From: Planctomycetaceae bacterium
Lineage (GTDB): Bacteria; Planctomycetota; Planctomycetia; Planctomycetales; Planctomycetaceae
Direction of reading: 5' to 3'
Assembly: GCA_024742875.1 (NCBI GenBank)
Contig: JANSXP010000066.1
Span: 1 to 39,936, forward strand
Length of the DNA: 39,936 bases
The first letter of the stretch is position 1. Every line of letters begins with the position of its first letter. Below, in pieces: positions 17,519 to 25,585 of this stretch. The position numbers were made by a program, and so were the translations under genes. The notes beneath the pieces are model-generated. The model saw only the letters and a program-made list of their open reading frames with translations, was not told where the DNA came from and ran no database searches.

Positions 17519-20422
17519 ATGAACCACATTCCCGGAATCGTGATACTGACTGCCGCGATCGTCTGTGTGCCCCGTGCGCCTGCCGACGACATGATCTTTC
17601 TCGATCAGGGATGGAATGCGGACCAGCGCGAGCAGTTCTATTTCACGCCACAGGGGTCCCATCTGATTCCCTACAGTTGGTTTCTTGCTCTGGAACAGGC
17701 CGGCAGCGATGCTCTGTTTCGTTCGGCCGACAACATGCGCCGCTACGAGATTCTGCCAGCGCCCGTATCTGACTTGAATCCGGACGGCCTGCCGGTGGGT
17801 TTTGTGAAGGGGACCGTCGATCCGGACAGCCCCGACCTCAGAAGTTTTCAGGGGGAATTCACCGGCGCGAACAAAGCGGACGAGGCAAAGAAGGCGATCC
17901 AGTCGCTGGCCCGTGACGCCCGCCGATACCGAATCAAGTCGGCGTTCCTGGGGGCGGAATTCGACCGCAAGCGTTATCCCCGGCGAGAAAGCAGTGCGTG
18001 GTTTGGTCTGACGTGCGCCGCCTGTCATACCCAGGAGATGGAATTCGACGGACACACGATTCGCATCGATGGCGGATCCACACAGGCCGACCTGGAGTCC
18101 TTTCTCAAAGATCTTGGCCTGGCGCTGGCAGCAACTCACAAAAGCCCGAAAAAGCTGGAACGTTTTGCGCAGCGTGTCGGTCGCAGTGGAGCCATTGACG
18201 ATCTGAAGCAGGAAGTCATGCTGATCGCCGACGCCGTCAATCGCCTGGTGGAACGAAACCGGGCCGACAGTCCGTACGGGTTCGCTCGGCTCGATGCCTT
18301 TGGTGCGATTCTCAATGCGGTGTGTGAGACGGCGCTGGATGAGCCGCGCAATCACCTGACATCAAACGCCCCGGTTAGCTACCCCGCCCTGTGGAACGTC
18401 CCCGCGCTGGGTTTTGTTCAGTGGATTGCCAACTCGCAGTGGGCCGAGAGCCGTAACACGGGAGAAGTGCTGGGCGTGTTCGGTCATTACAGCCTGCAGC
18501 CGGGAAAGGAACAGTTCTCCTCAACCATTCGGCTGCGCAACCTCATCACCATCGAGCATGATCTGCTGACGAAGCTGCAGGCCCCCCAATGGCCCGAAGA
18601 TCTGTTCGGGAAACTGGATGAGCAGAAAGTGGAGGCGGGACGCAAACTGTTTAAGCAGAACTGCGTGGCCTGTCATCCGGTTCGTGGAGAGAACGGGAAA
18701 TTTGCGCTGAACGAATATGGCCGCATCCCGGTAAGCACCACACCGCCGCAGGTCATCGGAACAGACAGCCAGCAACTGGCCAACCTCAGCCCGCAGCACA
18801 TGGCCCACACCGGTCCACTTTCGGAACTGCTGGACGGAAAGGAGCAGGTGCCGCGGACAGATTTGCTGAGCCTTGTGGTGGCGCAGATCCTCAGGAATCG
18901 GGCGGCGAAAGAACACGTGGACCTCGCGAAGTATCTGCCCAATCCGGAAGATCCCAATCCGCCGGGCCCCGGCTATATTCAGCGTCCGCTGGAAGGGATC
19001 TGGGCCACGGCACCCTTTTTCCACAACGGTTCCGTGCCCAGTCTTTACGAAACCCTGCTGCCTTCAGCAAAACGATCGAAGACGTTTTTCGTAGGGACGC
19101 GAGAGTTTGATCCGGTCAAAGTCGGATTCGTCACCGAGGCCAATGGTCGGGGGTCTGTCTTCCAAGTGTTTGATGAAGCCGGAAAGGCCGTGACGGGCAA
19201 CAGTAACGCGGGCCACGAAGGACATACGGCGGAACACGGATTCACGCAGACGCTGGACAACGGTGAATGGCGGGACTTCACGGAAGACGAGATCTTTGCG
19301 CTCATTGAGTACATGAAGTGGCTGCCCGGTCCCGGAACGTCCGCCCCGCCGGCGACCGTGGAAGAGATTCCCGACGGCGAGCAGGCGGCCATCGACAGCG
19401 TGGTCGATCTGACAGCCAGGAGAATGCGGGCGATGTACGCTGAGGGTGGCCTGCGACGGGGAGTGCACCCCAAAGATCATGGTTGCGTGAAGGCCACTTT
19501 TCAGGTGCTGCCGGAAATCGGCGAAGACCATGCCGTTGGCGTGTTTCAGCCGGGTGCGGCGTACGAAGCCTATGTGCGATTCTCCAACGCCAGTGTCGTT
19601 CCCGGAGCAGACTCGTCCGCGGATGCCGATGGGAAGGTGGCACACGGCAGTCGGGGCATGGCAATTAAGCTGATGGGAGTGGCGGGCGATTCGCTCCTGC
19701 CGGAACAGGGCCCGTTGACTCAGGACTTTGTGATGGTCAATCAGCCAGCCTTCGCCTTTGCCAACGTCCACGACTATCAGATCATCAGTCAGTTGCTGCT
19801 GGACCCCGATGTGAAAGACAAAGCGGCCGAATTTGTGAGACGACTGGCCGCAATGGATGACCCGGCGGCGAAACAACGGGCAATGCGGACTGCCACGATC
19901 GCGGGGCGAATCGCGTCGCCAGCGGTCGACGGAGATCGTGGAGCATTCGAACAGCCGCCAGCCAGTCCTGTAGATAACTCCTACTTCAGCGCGGCCCCTT
20001 TTCTGCTTGGCCCGGATCAGGTGATGAAGTTTCGTGTTCGCCCTTTGTCGCGTTCGCTGGAACGGCCGGATGTCGCCGACCCCGACTATCTGCGCAAGGC
20101 CATGCAGGAGCGGTTACGGGGAGAAAAGATCGTCTTTGCGTTCGAACTGCAGGTGCGGTCCGTGCAGGATGTGATCTCTGCCGTTGACATTGAAGATGCG
20201 TCCACCGAATGGGACGATGAGTTTACGCAGGTCGCCACCCTCGTAATCGAACCCCAGGAACCGGTGGCCGATGATCTGTGCGAGAAGCTGTTTTTCACTC
20301 CCTGGCATGGGCTTCAGGCACATCGACCGCTGGGCGGGATCAATCGGCTTCGCCGGGCCGTCTATCTGGCTTCCGGGAAGTTGCGAGGGGCCATGGCAGA
20401 ACCCGCCGGCTTTGTCGACTGA
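17519..20422 (+). CDS. Fusion of RoxA-like dihaem cytochrome c and catalase-like haem domain, secreted
   Basis: A 967-residue protein with a signal peptide. Residues about 25-600 resemble dihaem cytochrome c peroxidase/RoxA-type proteins, starting with QFYFTPQGSHLIPYSWFLALEQ and carrying two haem c sites: CAACH (166-170) and CVACH (382-386). RoxA cleaves polyisoprene with O2; other relatives are peroxidases. Residues about 625-967 match the catalase-like haem family similar to rhizobial y4iL: His650 in RRGVHPKDHGC aligns with the catalase distal His, Arg712 in RGMAIK and Asn741 in MVNQPAF fit the distal pocket. R945xxxY949 in NRLRRAVY is a candidate proximal pair, and PWHGLQAHRPLGGINR is family-typical. 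GGAG lies 6 nt before ATG 17519. Three haems on one exported chain would be expected; substrate and reaction are unknown. Confidence 0.85.
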   Translation: MNHIPGIVILTAAIVCVPRAPADDMIFLDQGWNADQREQFYFTPQGSHLIPYSWFLALEQAGSDALFRSADNMRRYEILPAPVSDLNPDGLPVGFVKGTVDPDSPDLRSFQGEFTGANKADEAKKAIQSLARDARRYRIKSAFLGAEFDRKRYPRRESSAWFGLTCAACHTQEMEFDGHTIRIDGGSTQADLESFLKDLGLALAATHKSPKKLERFAQRVGRSGAIDDLKQEVMLIADAVNRLVERNRADSPYGFARLDAFGAILNAVCETALDEPRNHLTSNAPVSYPALWNVPALGFVQWIANSQWAESRNTGEVLGVFGHYSLQPGKEQFSSTIRLRNLITIEHDLLTKLQAPQWPEDLFGKLDEQKVEAGRKLFKQNCVACHPVRGENGKFALNEYGRIPVSTTPPQVIGTDSQQLANLSPQHMAHTGPLSELLDGKEQVPRTDLLSLVVAQILRNRAAKEHVDLAKYLPNPEDPNPPGPGYIQRPLEGIWATAPFFHNGSVPSLYETLLPSAKRSKTFFVGTREFDPVKVGFVTEANGRGSVFQVFDEAGKAVTGNSNAGHEGHTAEHGFTQTLDNGEWRDFTEDEIFALIEYMKWLPGPGTSAPPATVEEIPDGEQAAIDSVVDLTARRMRAMYAEGGLRRGVHPKDHGCVKATFQVLPEIGEDHAVGVFQPGAAYEAYVRFSNASVVPGADSSADADGKVAHGSRGMAIKLMGVAGDSLLPEQGPLTQDFVMVNQPAFAFANVHDYQIISQLLLDPDVKDKAAEFVRRLAAMDDPAAKQRAMRTATIAGRIASPAVDGDRGAFEQPPASPVDNSYFSAAPFLLGPDQVMKFRVRPLSRSLERPDVADPDYLRKAMQERLRGEKIVFAFELQVRSVQDVISAVDIEDASTEWDDEFTQVATLVIEPQEPVADDLCEKLFFTPWHGLQAHRPLGGINRLRRAVYLASGKLRGAMAEPAGFVD

Positions 20423-20515
20423 CCGTATTTGCCTGTGATGTCTGGCGATTGCTTCTGCAGCACGGCCGACAAACCAGGCGCCCGATGTGTCTGGTGGTGA
20501 GTGCCGGGCCGTTGC

Positions 20516-21286
20516 CTACTCATCCAGTCGTTCCAGCTGGGCGATGGGCACGTAGAAACGCAGATACCGTCTTCCGTCGGAAAACGGTTCGCCGGATGCA
20601 TCGGGAACCAGGACTGTGGCGCGACGAGTGATGCGATTGACGATGCCTTCGTAACGACGGCCGTCCAGGACAAAAGCCACCTGGCTGCCTGTGCGGATAT
20701 TGTATTCGCGATGGGCCAGTTCTCGGGGAGTCAGCAGACTGTGGGTATGCTGCAGGTGCCCGAACTGACGCTGAGCGATGCCCTGAAAACGGTGCAGTGT
20801 GCAGTTGGAATCTGACCACACCAGCATTTCCGCCAGGTGCACCAGCTCGTGTTCCATCACCCGCAACAGGCCCTCCAGCCGGTTCACGCATTCGATGCCG
20901 GTGACGGTGACGGCGTGTTCCGGATCCTGAAACGACTGAAACAGCAGGGTCGAGGAAATGGCAATTTCGTACCTGAGCCGTTCAGGACGCCGCGGATCTC
21001 CCCAGCGGGTCGTCTTGCCGCCGGCGCGCGTCATGCGGCTGGACACGCGAAACGACATTCGCTGCTGATCGAACGATCGCTGAATCAAGCCTCCGAAGAA
21101 CTGGTCGTCGTACAGTTCGTAAATCAGCTGCAGGTCGTCTGGTTTCACCCGGGTGAAGTCGGCCGACTGCAGTTGCGGTGACGATGTGAGGATTTGCTCT
21201 GTGATGGCAAACAGGCGATGCTGCCGATCCTGATCAGACACGGAAACACGCCGAAGAATTTCGCCAAGTTGCTGCGGGGCGGACAT
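20516..21286 (-). CDS. SprT-like zinc metalloprotein
   Basis: A 256-residue cytoplasmic protein. LIYELYDDQFFGGLIQ, then MSFRVSSRMTRAGGKTT, is the SprT-like opening, and the zinc motif HELVH is at 146-150 (within RVMEHELVHLAEM). His165 further on may be the third ligand. SprT/Spartan relatives are metalloproteases, some acting on DNA-protein crosslinks, but bacterial SprT is uncharacterised. The last 60 residues (TGSQVAFVLDGRRYEGIVNRI) form a KOW/SH3-like beta segment that may bind nucleic acid. The start ATG 21286 gives MSAPQQLGEI. It is convergent with the fusion gene. Confidence 0.78.
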   Translation of the reverse strand: MSAPQQLGEILRRVSVSDQDRQHRLFAITEQILTSSPQLQSADFTRVKPDDLQLIYELYDDQFFGGLIQRSFDQQRMSFRVSSRMTRAGGKTTRWGDPRRPERLRYEIAISSTLLFQSFQDPEHAVTVTGIECVNRLEGLLRVMEHELVHLAEMLVWSDSNCTLHRFQGIAQRQFGHLQHTHSLLTPRELAHREYNIRTGSQVAFVLDGRRYEGIVNRITRRATVLVPDASGEPFSDGRRYLRFYVPIAQLERLDE

Positions 21287-21377
21287 GATGTAAACGTTCT
21301 GAAGGCGACCCGCCGCGAACTACAATGAAACAGGAAAAAGGCTGCGATCAAGGCAACGTCGGTAAGAAGAGACTGAT

Positions 21378-22985
21378 TTAAAACGGACTGCTGTCAACAA
21401 TCTGGTCGGGCCGCAGATATTCAGGACGTTTGCCATCGGGCCACAGCGCTGGCCATTCCGGGCAGCCGTAGGTCGGCAGGCGAAACAGATCCGCATCCGA
21501 TCGGGACGGCGTGATACGAAAGCTGTCTTCGATCAGATGCTGCGGCTGTCCCTGCCGTTCCAGCACTTTGCGCCGCGCGACAATCAGACCGTTCTCATCC
21601 AGGACATTGGATGTCCGGTGGACGATCCCCCGGTCGCCGTCTCCAAAAACTTTGGCGTGTTCCCATTTGACCAGCGCGAATTTTCGGTCAGGGTCGAAAT
21701 GCAGCGTCATAGGCCAGCGTTTGCCAGTCGCTGTCGCGTGCAGCACGACTTCGATCAGCCCCTCGGCATTCCTGCGGCAGCGGTACCACAAGTAGGACTG
21801 CGGATCGTTAAGCACGTCGGGCAGGGGCTTGCCGAAGGTCAGATAGGGCTCGATGGCCGGCGTCATCGACGAGCCAAACAGGGAACGCTCCGCGTCCGAT
21901 TTTCTGGGACGGGCATCTGTGACTCTCTGATTGTTCTGAGAACCGTCCGGGCGGGTCACACTGAACCAGTACTTGTTATTGCTGATGATCAGAAACTCGG
22001 GGGCGTCACCAGTCTCCACGAGACTGCTGTTATTGCCCAGGTCATGCACGACGCGGTAATCGCTCACGGACGTCGTCTTCTGAAGCTGCCACTGAGTTGT
22101 TTCCCGGCGAATGATGATCGTGCAGGACTTCAACTGGTCAATCTGTCGTTGCCACGTGTCAGAGGCTTCGCGCATTACCTGAACCCGCAAGGCGTCATCC
22201 ACATCGGCATTGCGGGCATGGCCCACCGGAATCACACTCAGATCGTCGTTAAGATAGCCGCCGCACATTCGCTGGAAATGTTCCAGCGGAGACTCCTGCA
22301 TCCCGGGGAGTCTGGGAAGCGATTTCGCTCGCGCGATGACCGCGGCCAGCTGGGTTCTTGTGCGGGGCAGCGGTTCAAACGGGGCTGCGTGCTCTTTCAG
22401 GCTGAACTGCTTCTCCCGACTCAGCAGTTTGGGCGGTTGATCGCCGTCGGAAATTTGCCATTTTTCTGACGTGATGAAATCGTGACAGACAATGTTGCTG
22501 GACTGATAGCCCAGTTCCGAGCCTTCGCCCAGTAGCGCGGTCACCACATAGACCGGGCCATCGGCCGTTTGTTCAACGCTCCAGATTTTTACGATCCAGC
22601 GAGTGCTCTCAAAAAACGACTCTCGACCGTCCTGCTGCAGGGCAAACGTCAATCGCTTCTTCTGGTCACCTTCTGCGATGATGCCGATGTCTCGCAGCAC
22701 ACGCGGGTGACTGCTGAGCACATCGATATGGATCCCCGCCTTGTCACGGTCGCTGTACCAGGCGTCCTCAAATCGGTCGGCTGCGTTCCCTGCGAATCCG
22801 AACAGGAACCTGCGGGGGTCCCCGCGGAACACTTTGTCAGTGCGTGTAATCAGATCCGCCGAGACTTTGGCAGCCGTCTCAGCAGTCTCAGCAGTGATCG
22901 GCCTGTCTGGCTGCGCTGACGCGTTTTGTTCGTCGCAGACCGTGGGCGTCAGGCAAATAAACAGCAGGCGGACAAGCGTGGTCAT
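21378..22985 (-). CDS. Large secreted protein of unknown function
   Basis: A 535-residue protein with a short signal peptide (MTTLVRLLFICLTPTVC region) and no transmembrane segment after it. It is a soluble alpha/beta protein without motifs I recognise; beta-rich stretches such as QTADGPVYVVTALLGEG and TLHFDPDRKFALVKWEHAK suggest an outer-membrane lipoprotein-sorting-like sheet, but this is weak. Planctomycetes encode large families of such exported proteins. ATG 22985 has GGGA 8 nt upstream and begins the signal; the in-frame start at 23027 adds 14 residues and has no binding site. About 50 bp separate it from the protease gene upstream, so cotranscription is likely. Confidence 0.7.
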   Translation of the reverse strand: MTTLVRLLFICLTPTVCDEQNASAQPDRPITAETAETAAKVSADLITRTDKVFRGDPRRFLFGFAGNAADRFEDAWYSDRDKAGIHIDVLSSHPRVLRDIGIIAEGDQKKRLTFALQQDGRESFFESTRWIVKIWSVEQTADGPVYVVTALLGEGSELGYQSSNIVCHDFITSEKWQISDGDQPPKLLSREKQFSLKEHAAPFEPLPRTRTQLAAVIARAKSLPRLPGMQESPLEHFQRMCGGYLNDDLSVIPVGHARNADVDDALRVQVMREASDTWQRQIDQLKSCTIIIRRETTQWQLQKTTSVSDYRVVHDLGNNSSLVETGDAPEFLIISNNKYWFSVTRPDGSQNNQRVTDARPRKSDAERSLFGSSMTPAIEPYLTFGKPLPDVLNDPQSYLWYRCRRNAEGLIEVVLHATATGKRWPMTLHFDPDRKFALVKWEHAKVFGDGDRGIVHRTSNVLDENGLIVARRKVLERQGQPQHLIEDSFRITPSRSDADLFRLPTYGCPEWPALWPDGKRPEYLRPDQIVDSSPF

Positions 22986-23036
22986 GACCGTCGTCCCTGG
23001 ATCAATTGCAGCCGCGCCGCCCGCCATGGCAGAGCC

Positions 23037-24011
23037 TTACTTCTCGGTTTCGTAAGGCTGCTTCGGATTGGTGCGACCAGGTGGTTCCAGATAGTGGTAG
23101 CCGGTGTTGGGATTGGTGCGGTCAAAGGCGAACGCATCCCGATTGCTGATGAAGTGACGCAGGTAGGCGACCGGAATGGCGAAACCCAATCCTTCGCCCA
23201 GCGTCAGCTTCATGTTGATCACTCCCACCACTTCGCCCTTGTTGTTGAACAGCGGTCCGCCGCTGTTGCCCGGGTTGATCTGAGCGGTCGTTTGAATGTA
23301 AACGATGCCGTCCATGTTGCGGTTTCGGGTGCTCACGATCCCTTCGGAAACCGAACGTTCCAGTCCCAGCGGGCTTCCGATGGCAAAGACCTTGTCACCT
23401 TCGCGGTGTGAATCGTCTTCGGCCACGAACACGGGGCGGAAGTCGATGCCGTCCTGTTTGGGAATCTGCAGCAGGGCCAGGTCAAAGTGGGGATTGAGTG
23501 ACAGGATCTTCACGTCCCGCACGGCCACGCGTTCAAATTCTCCGTTTTCCTTACGGTGGAAAATGGTGACCGCCAGACGCGTCTGGCCTTCCACGACGTG
23601 GTAGTTGGTCACACAGTGGCCTTCTTCGCTGACAATAAAGCCTGATCCCAGTCCGCCTGGATTTTGAATCAGCACAACGCCTTCGGCGTATCGCTTCACA
23701 AGGTCCTTGACGGTCTTGACCGGCAGTTTGGCCATCTTCAGCAGACCGGCGCTGGTTTTGGTGGCCGTATCTGTGGCTTCCTCTTTGGCGTCGTCCTCCA
23801 TTCGCTTGTCGATGCTGTCGACCGGCACTTTGATGACGTCGATACCAATGTCCACGAAGATCACATCTTCCTGGACCTTCAGCACCTGGCCTTCGATCTT
23901 CTGGCCCGACTTCAGCACGATCGTGTCGGCTGTGGCCGAAGCACTCAGGACGAGAATCAACAGGGGGCCCGCGGAGAGGACAGGAAGGAAACGGCGGATG
24001 TTGAGATTCAT
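23037..24011 (-). CDS. HtrA/DegP-like trypsin-fold serine protease without PDZ
   Basis: A 324-residue exported protein (signal to about residue 28). Residues 29-70 (DTIVLKSGQKIEGQVLKVQED...) form a small SH3-like beta domain found in front of such proteases in planctomycetes. The protease domain has the full triad: His138 in TNYHVVEG, Asp177 in HFDLALLQI and Ser250 in GNSGGPL, plus the GSGFIVSEEG opening. The chain ends about 55 residues after the last strand with no PDZ domain, unlike DegP (two PDZ) and DegS (one). A role in periplasmic protein quality control is inferred from the family. ATG 24011 precedes the signal directly; no strong ribosome binding site is visible. Confidence 0.88.
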   Translation of the reverse strand: MNLNIRRFLPVLSAGPLLILVLSASATADTIVLKSGQKIEGQVLKVQEDVIFVDIGIDVIKVPVDSIDKRMEDDAKEEATDTATKTSAGLLKMAKLPVKTVKDLVKRYAEGVVLIQNPGGLGSGFIVSEEGHCVTNYHVVEGQTRLAVTIFHRKENGEFERVAVRDVKILSLNPHFDLALLQIPKQDGIDFRPVFVAEDDSHREGDKVFAIGSPLGLERSVSEGIVSTRNRNMDGIVYIQTTAQINPGNSGGPLFNNKGEVVGVINMKLTLGEGLGFAIPVAYLRHFISNRDAFAFDRTNPNTGYHYLEPPGRTNPKQPYETEK

Positions 24012-24113
24012 GTTGGCAGTATCAGTGTTAGGGCAGTTCAGGGGATGATCGTGAGCACGCGTCTCGCCGAGTGCAGCAGGGGACGGGGCCGCTGGCCCGT
24101 TTGATGTGAGTTA

Positions 24114-25226
24114 CTAGTTGTTGCGGTAGGCCGAATGACAGTCAGTGCAGGAAGTGGACACCTTACTCAGTGCCAGTTCGTACGAATCAAAGTCGCTGGC
24201 GTCGAGCGCGTTTTTGATGTTCTGCGCGGCCGTCACAATCTGATTGGCGTAGCCAGTGAATTCCTCGTCGTCGTTGTAGCCATAGCTCTCCATGGTGATG
24301 GCGTGGGACATGGCGCCCAGCACGGACGCTTCTCGACGGATCATTTCCTTTTTGGAATCGAAAGCCGATTGAGAACCAGCCTCGGTCTTCAGCCGTTTTT
24401 CCGCTTCGTCAAGGCGAACCATCACCAGGTCCATGCTGGCCACATCCGCGAGCGTGTCGTCGGCCGGTGGTTCTTCCAGGTCGGCCGGACGTGAGCGGTC
24501 CAGTGTGCTGGCGATGTTCTCAAACAGCAGCAGCACTTTTTCATGGGTCTTCTTGTCCGGCCGAATTGTGTCTTCGTTGATCTTCTTCGCCAGATCTCGA
24601 ATGTAGGCGGCGTCTTCTTTCCAGCTGACTTCGCCCGGATGCTGCATGGCCACGCTGGCAAATACGGCAATGGACGCCGCTTTGCCAGGAATCATCAGGT
24701 TGGCTTTCTTGAAGTCTCCATACCGCTGCAGTGAGCGGTTGAGGAAGTTGCGGGCATCTTTCACTTCTCCCGTCAGATCCTCAACAGAGATCAGTTCGTC
24801 CCACGCCACAGCTCCGGCCGCCGGCTCCGCCGTTTCTTCCGGAGCTTCTGTGGGGGCCGCCGGCGTACTGGCGGCCATCATGGCGGGAGCTGCTGCCGGG
24901 GCGCCCTGCAGGACCGTGGCATTGGCCGCCACTTCGAGCGGTCGGTCAAAGAACACATCCAGCGGCACGTCGCCCAGATACTCAACGCCGTTGGCATCCG
25001 TCCAGCGTTCGTTTTGACGCCGCTGAGGGCCGGCTGATGCAGCTGCGGCGGCAGCGGGCTTCTGGCCCGGCTGCGTCGCGGGTGCGCCGTCTGTCTGGGC
25101 GACACCAGGGCTGGCCGCCGGACCTTCCGAGGAAGTACTCCCACCGCAGCCAGCCAGAAAAAGCACGGCGATCGTCATCCCGAAGGCTGAGACGAGACGA
25201 ATGTGTGACGCGTCGATGGATTTCAT
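24114..25226 (-). CDS. Lipoprotein with C-terminal haem c motif (cytochrome c'-like)
   Basis: A 370-residue lipoprotein: the signal ends in LAGC, followed by a linker very rich in Ala, Pro and Gly up to about residue 145. The C-terminal 220 residues are mostly helical. A single haem-attachment motif CTDCH lies at 360-364, six residues from the end. In class II cytochromes c (cytochrome c'), the haem motif sits at the C-terminus of a four-helix bundle, so this is the best structural match, although the domain is longer than usual (about 130 residues). ATG 25226 (MKSIDASHI) is preferred over TTG 25238. A periplasmic electron-transfer or gas-binding role is inferred. Confidence 0.75.
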   Translation of the reverse strand: MKSIDASHIRLVSAFGMTIAVLFLAGCGGSTSSEGPAASPGVAQTDGAPATQPGQKPAAAAAASAGPQRRQNERWTDANGVEYLGDVPLDVFFDRPLEVAANATVLQGAPAAAPAMMAASTPAAPTEAPEETAEPAAGAVAWDELISVEDLTGEVKDARNFLNRSLQRYGDFKKANLMIPGKAASIAVFASVAMQHPGEVSWKEDAAYIRDLAKKINEDTIRPDKKTHEKVLLLFENIASTLDRSRPADLEEPPADDTLADVASMDLVMVRLDEAEKRLKTEAGSQSAFDSKKEMIRREASVLGAMSHAITMESYGYNDDEEFTGYANQIVTAAQNIKNALDASDFDSYELALSKVSTSCTDCHSAYRNN

Positions 25227-25585
25227 AGCTTCGCCCAACTGCAGGGTGTCGGAAAAATTCAGGCGGTGCGGTCGGCTGAAGTTTATCCGATGCCGGGGAA
25301 CCTCGCCACAAACGAGTGCCGGGATTTGTGTGGCCTGCGGGCCGGTTTCTGTCAGATACGCGGATTCTGGCAGCGGGCGGAATCCCGGGCGTCTGGTGCG
25401 CTCCGGACACGACCTGACGGGGACGGCCGCGAAAATTGAACGTTTTGTCAGCCGGGCCGGGAAGCGTTCGCCCGAATTTCATCGCACGACGTTAGGATGG
25501 AAGGGTCACGGGGGCCGGACTCGTCACGGCGAGTCACCCTCTGCTTCAACCAGCGGTCCGACCGCAAAACGTCAGGAGATGACTG
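25227..25585. other. Divergent intergenic region upstream of the UGA-containing peroxiredoxin
   Basis: About 360 bp between the haem lipoprotein (minus) and the peroxiredoxin (plus). Long open frames cross it, but they lie out of phase with the flanking genes and show no conserved protein. Promoters for both genes should lie here; I do not see a defensible consensus site or operator. The last bases carry AGGAG 7 nt before the peroxiredoxin ATG. Confidence 0.5.

Noticed and set aside
17222-18355. 377-codon minus-strand open frame antisense to the fusion gene
   Set aside because: It lies opposite well-conserved dihaem cytochrome sequence, has no recognisable domain and exists because of GC-rich codon bias.
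21537-22469. 310-codon plus-strand open frame antisense to the large secreted protein
   Set aside because: The minus strand has a signal peptide and binding site; the plus-strand frame is a shadow.
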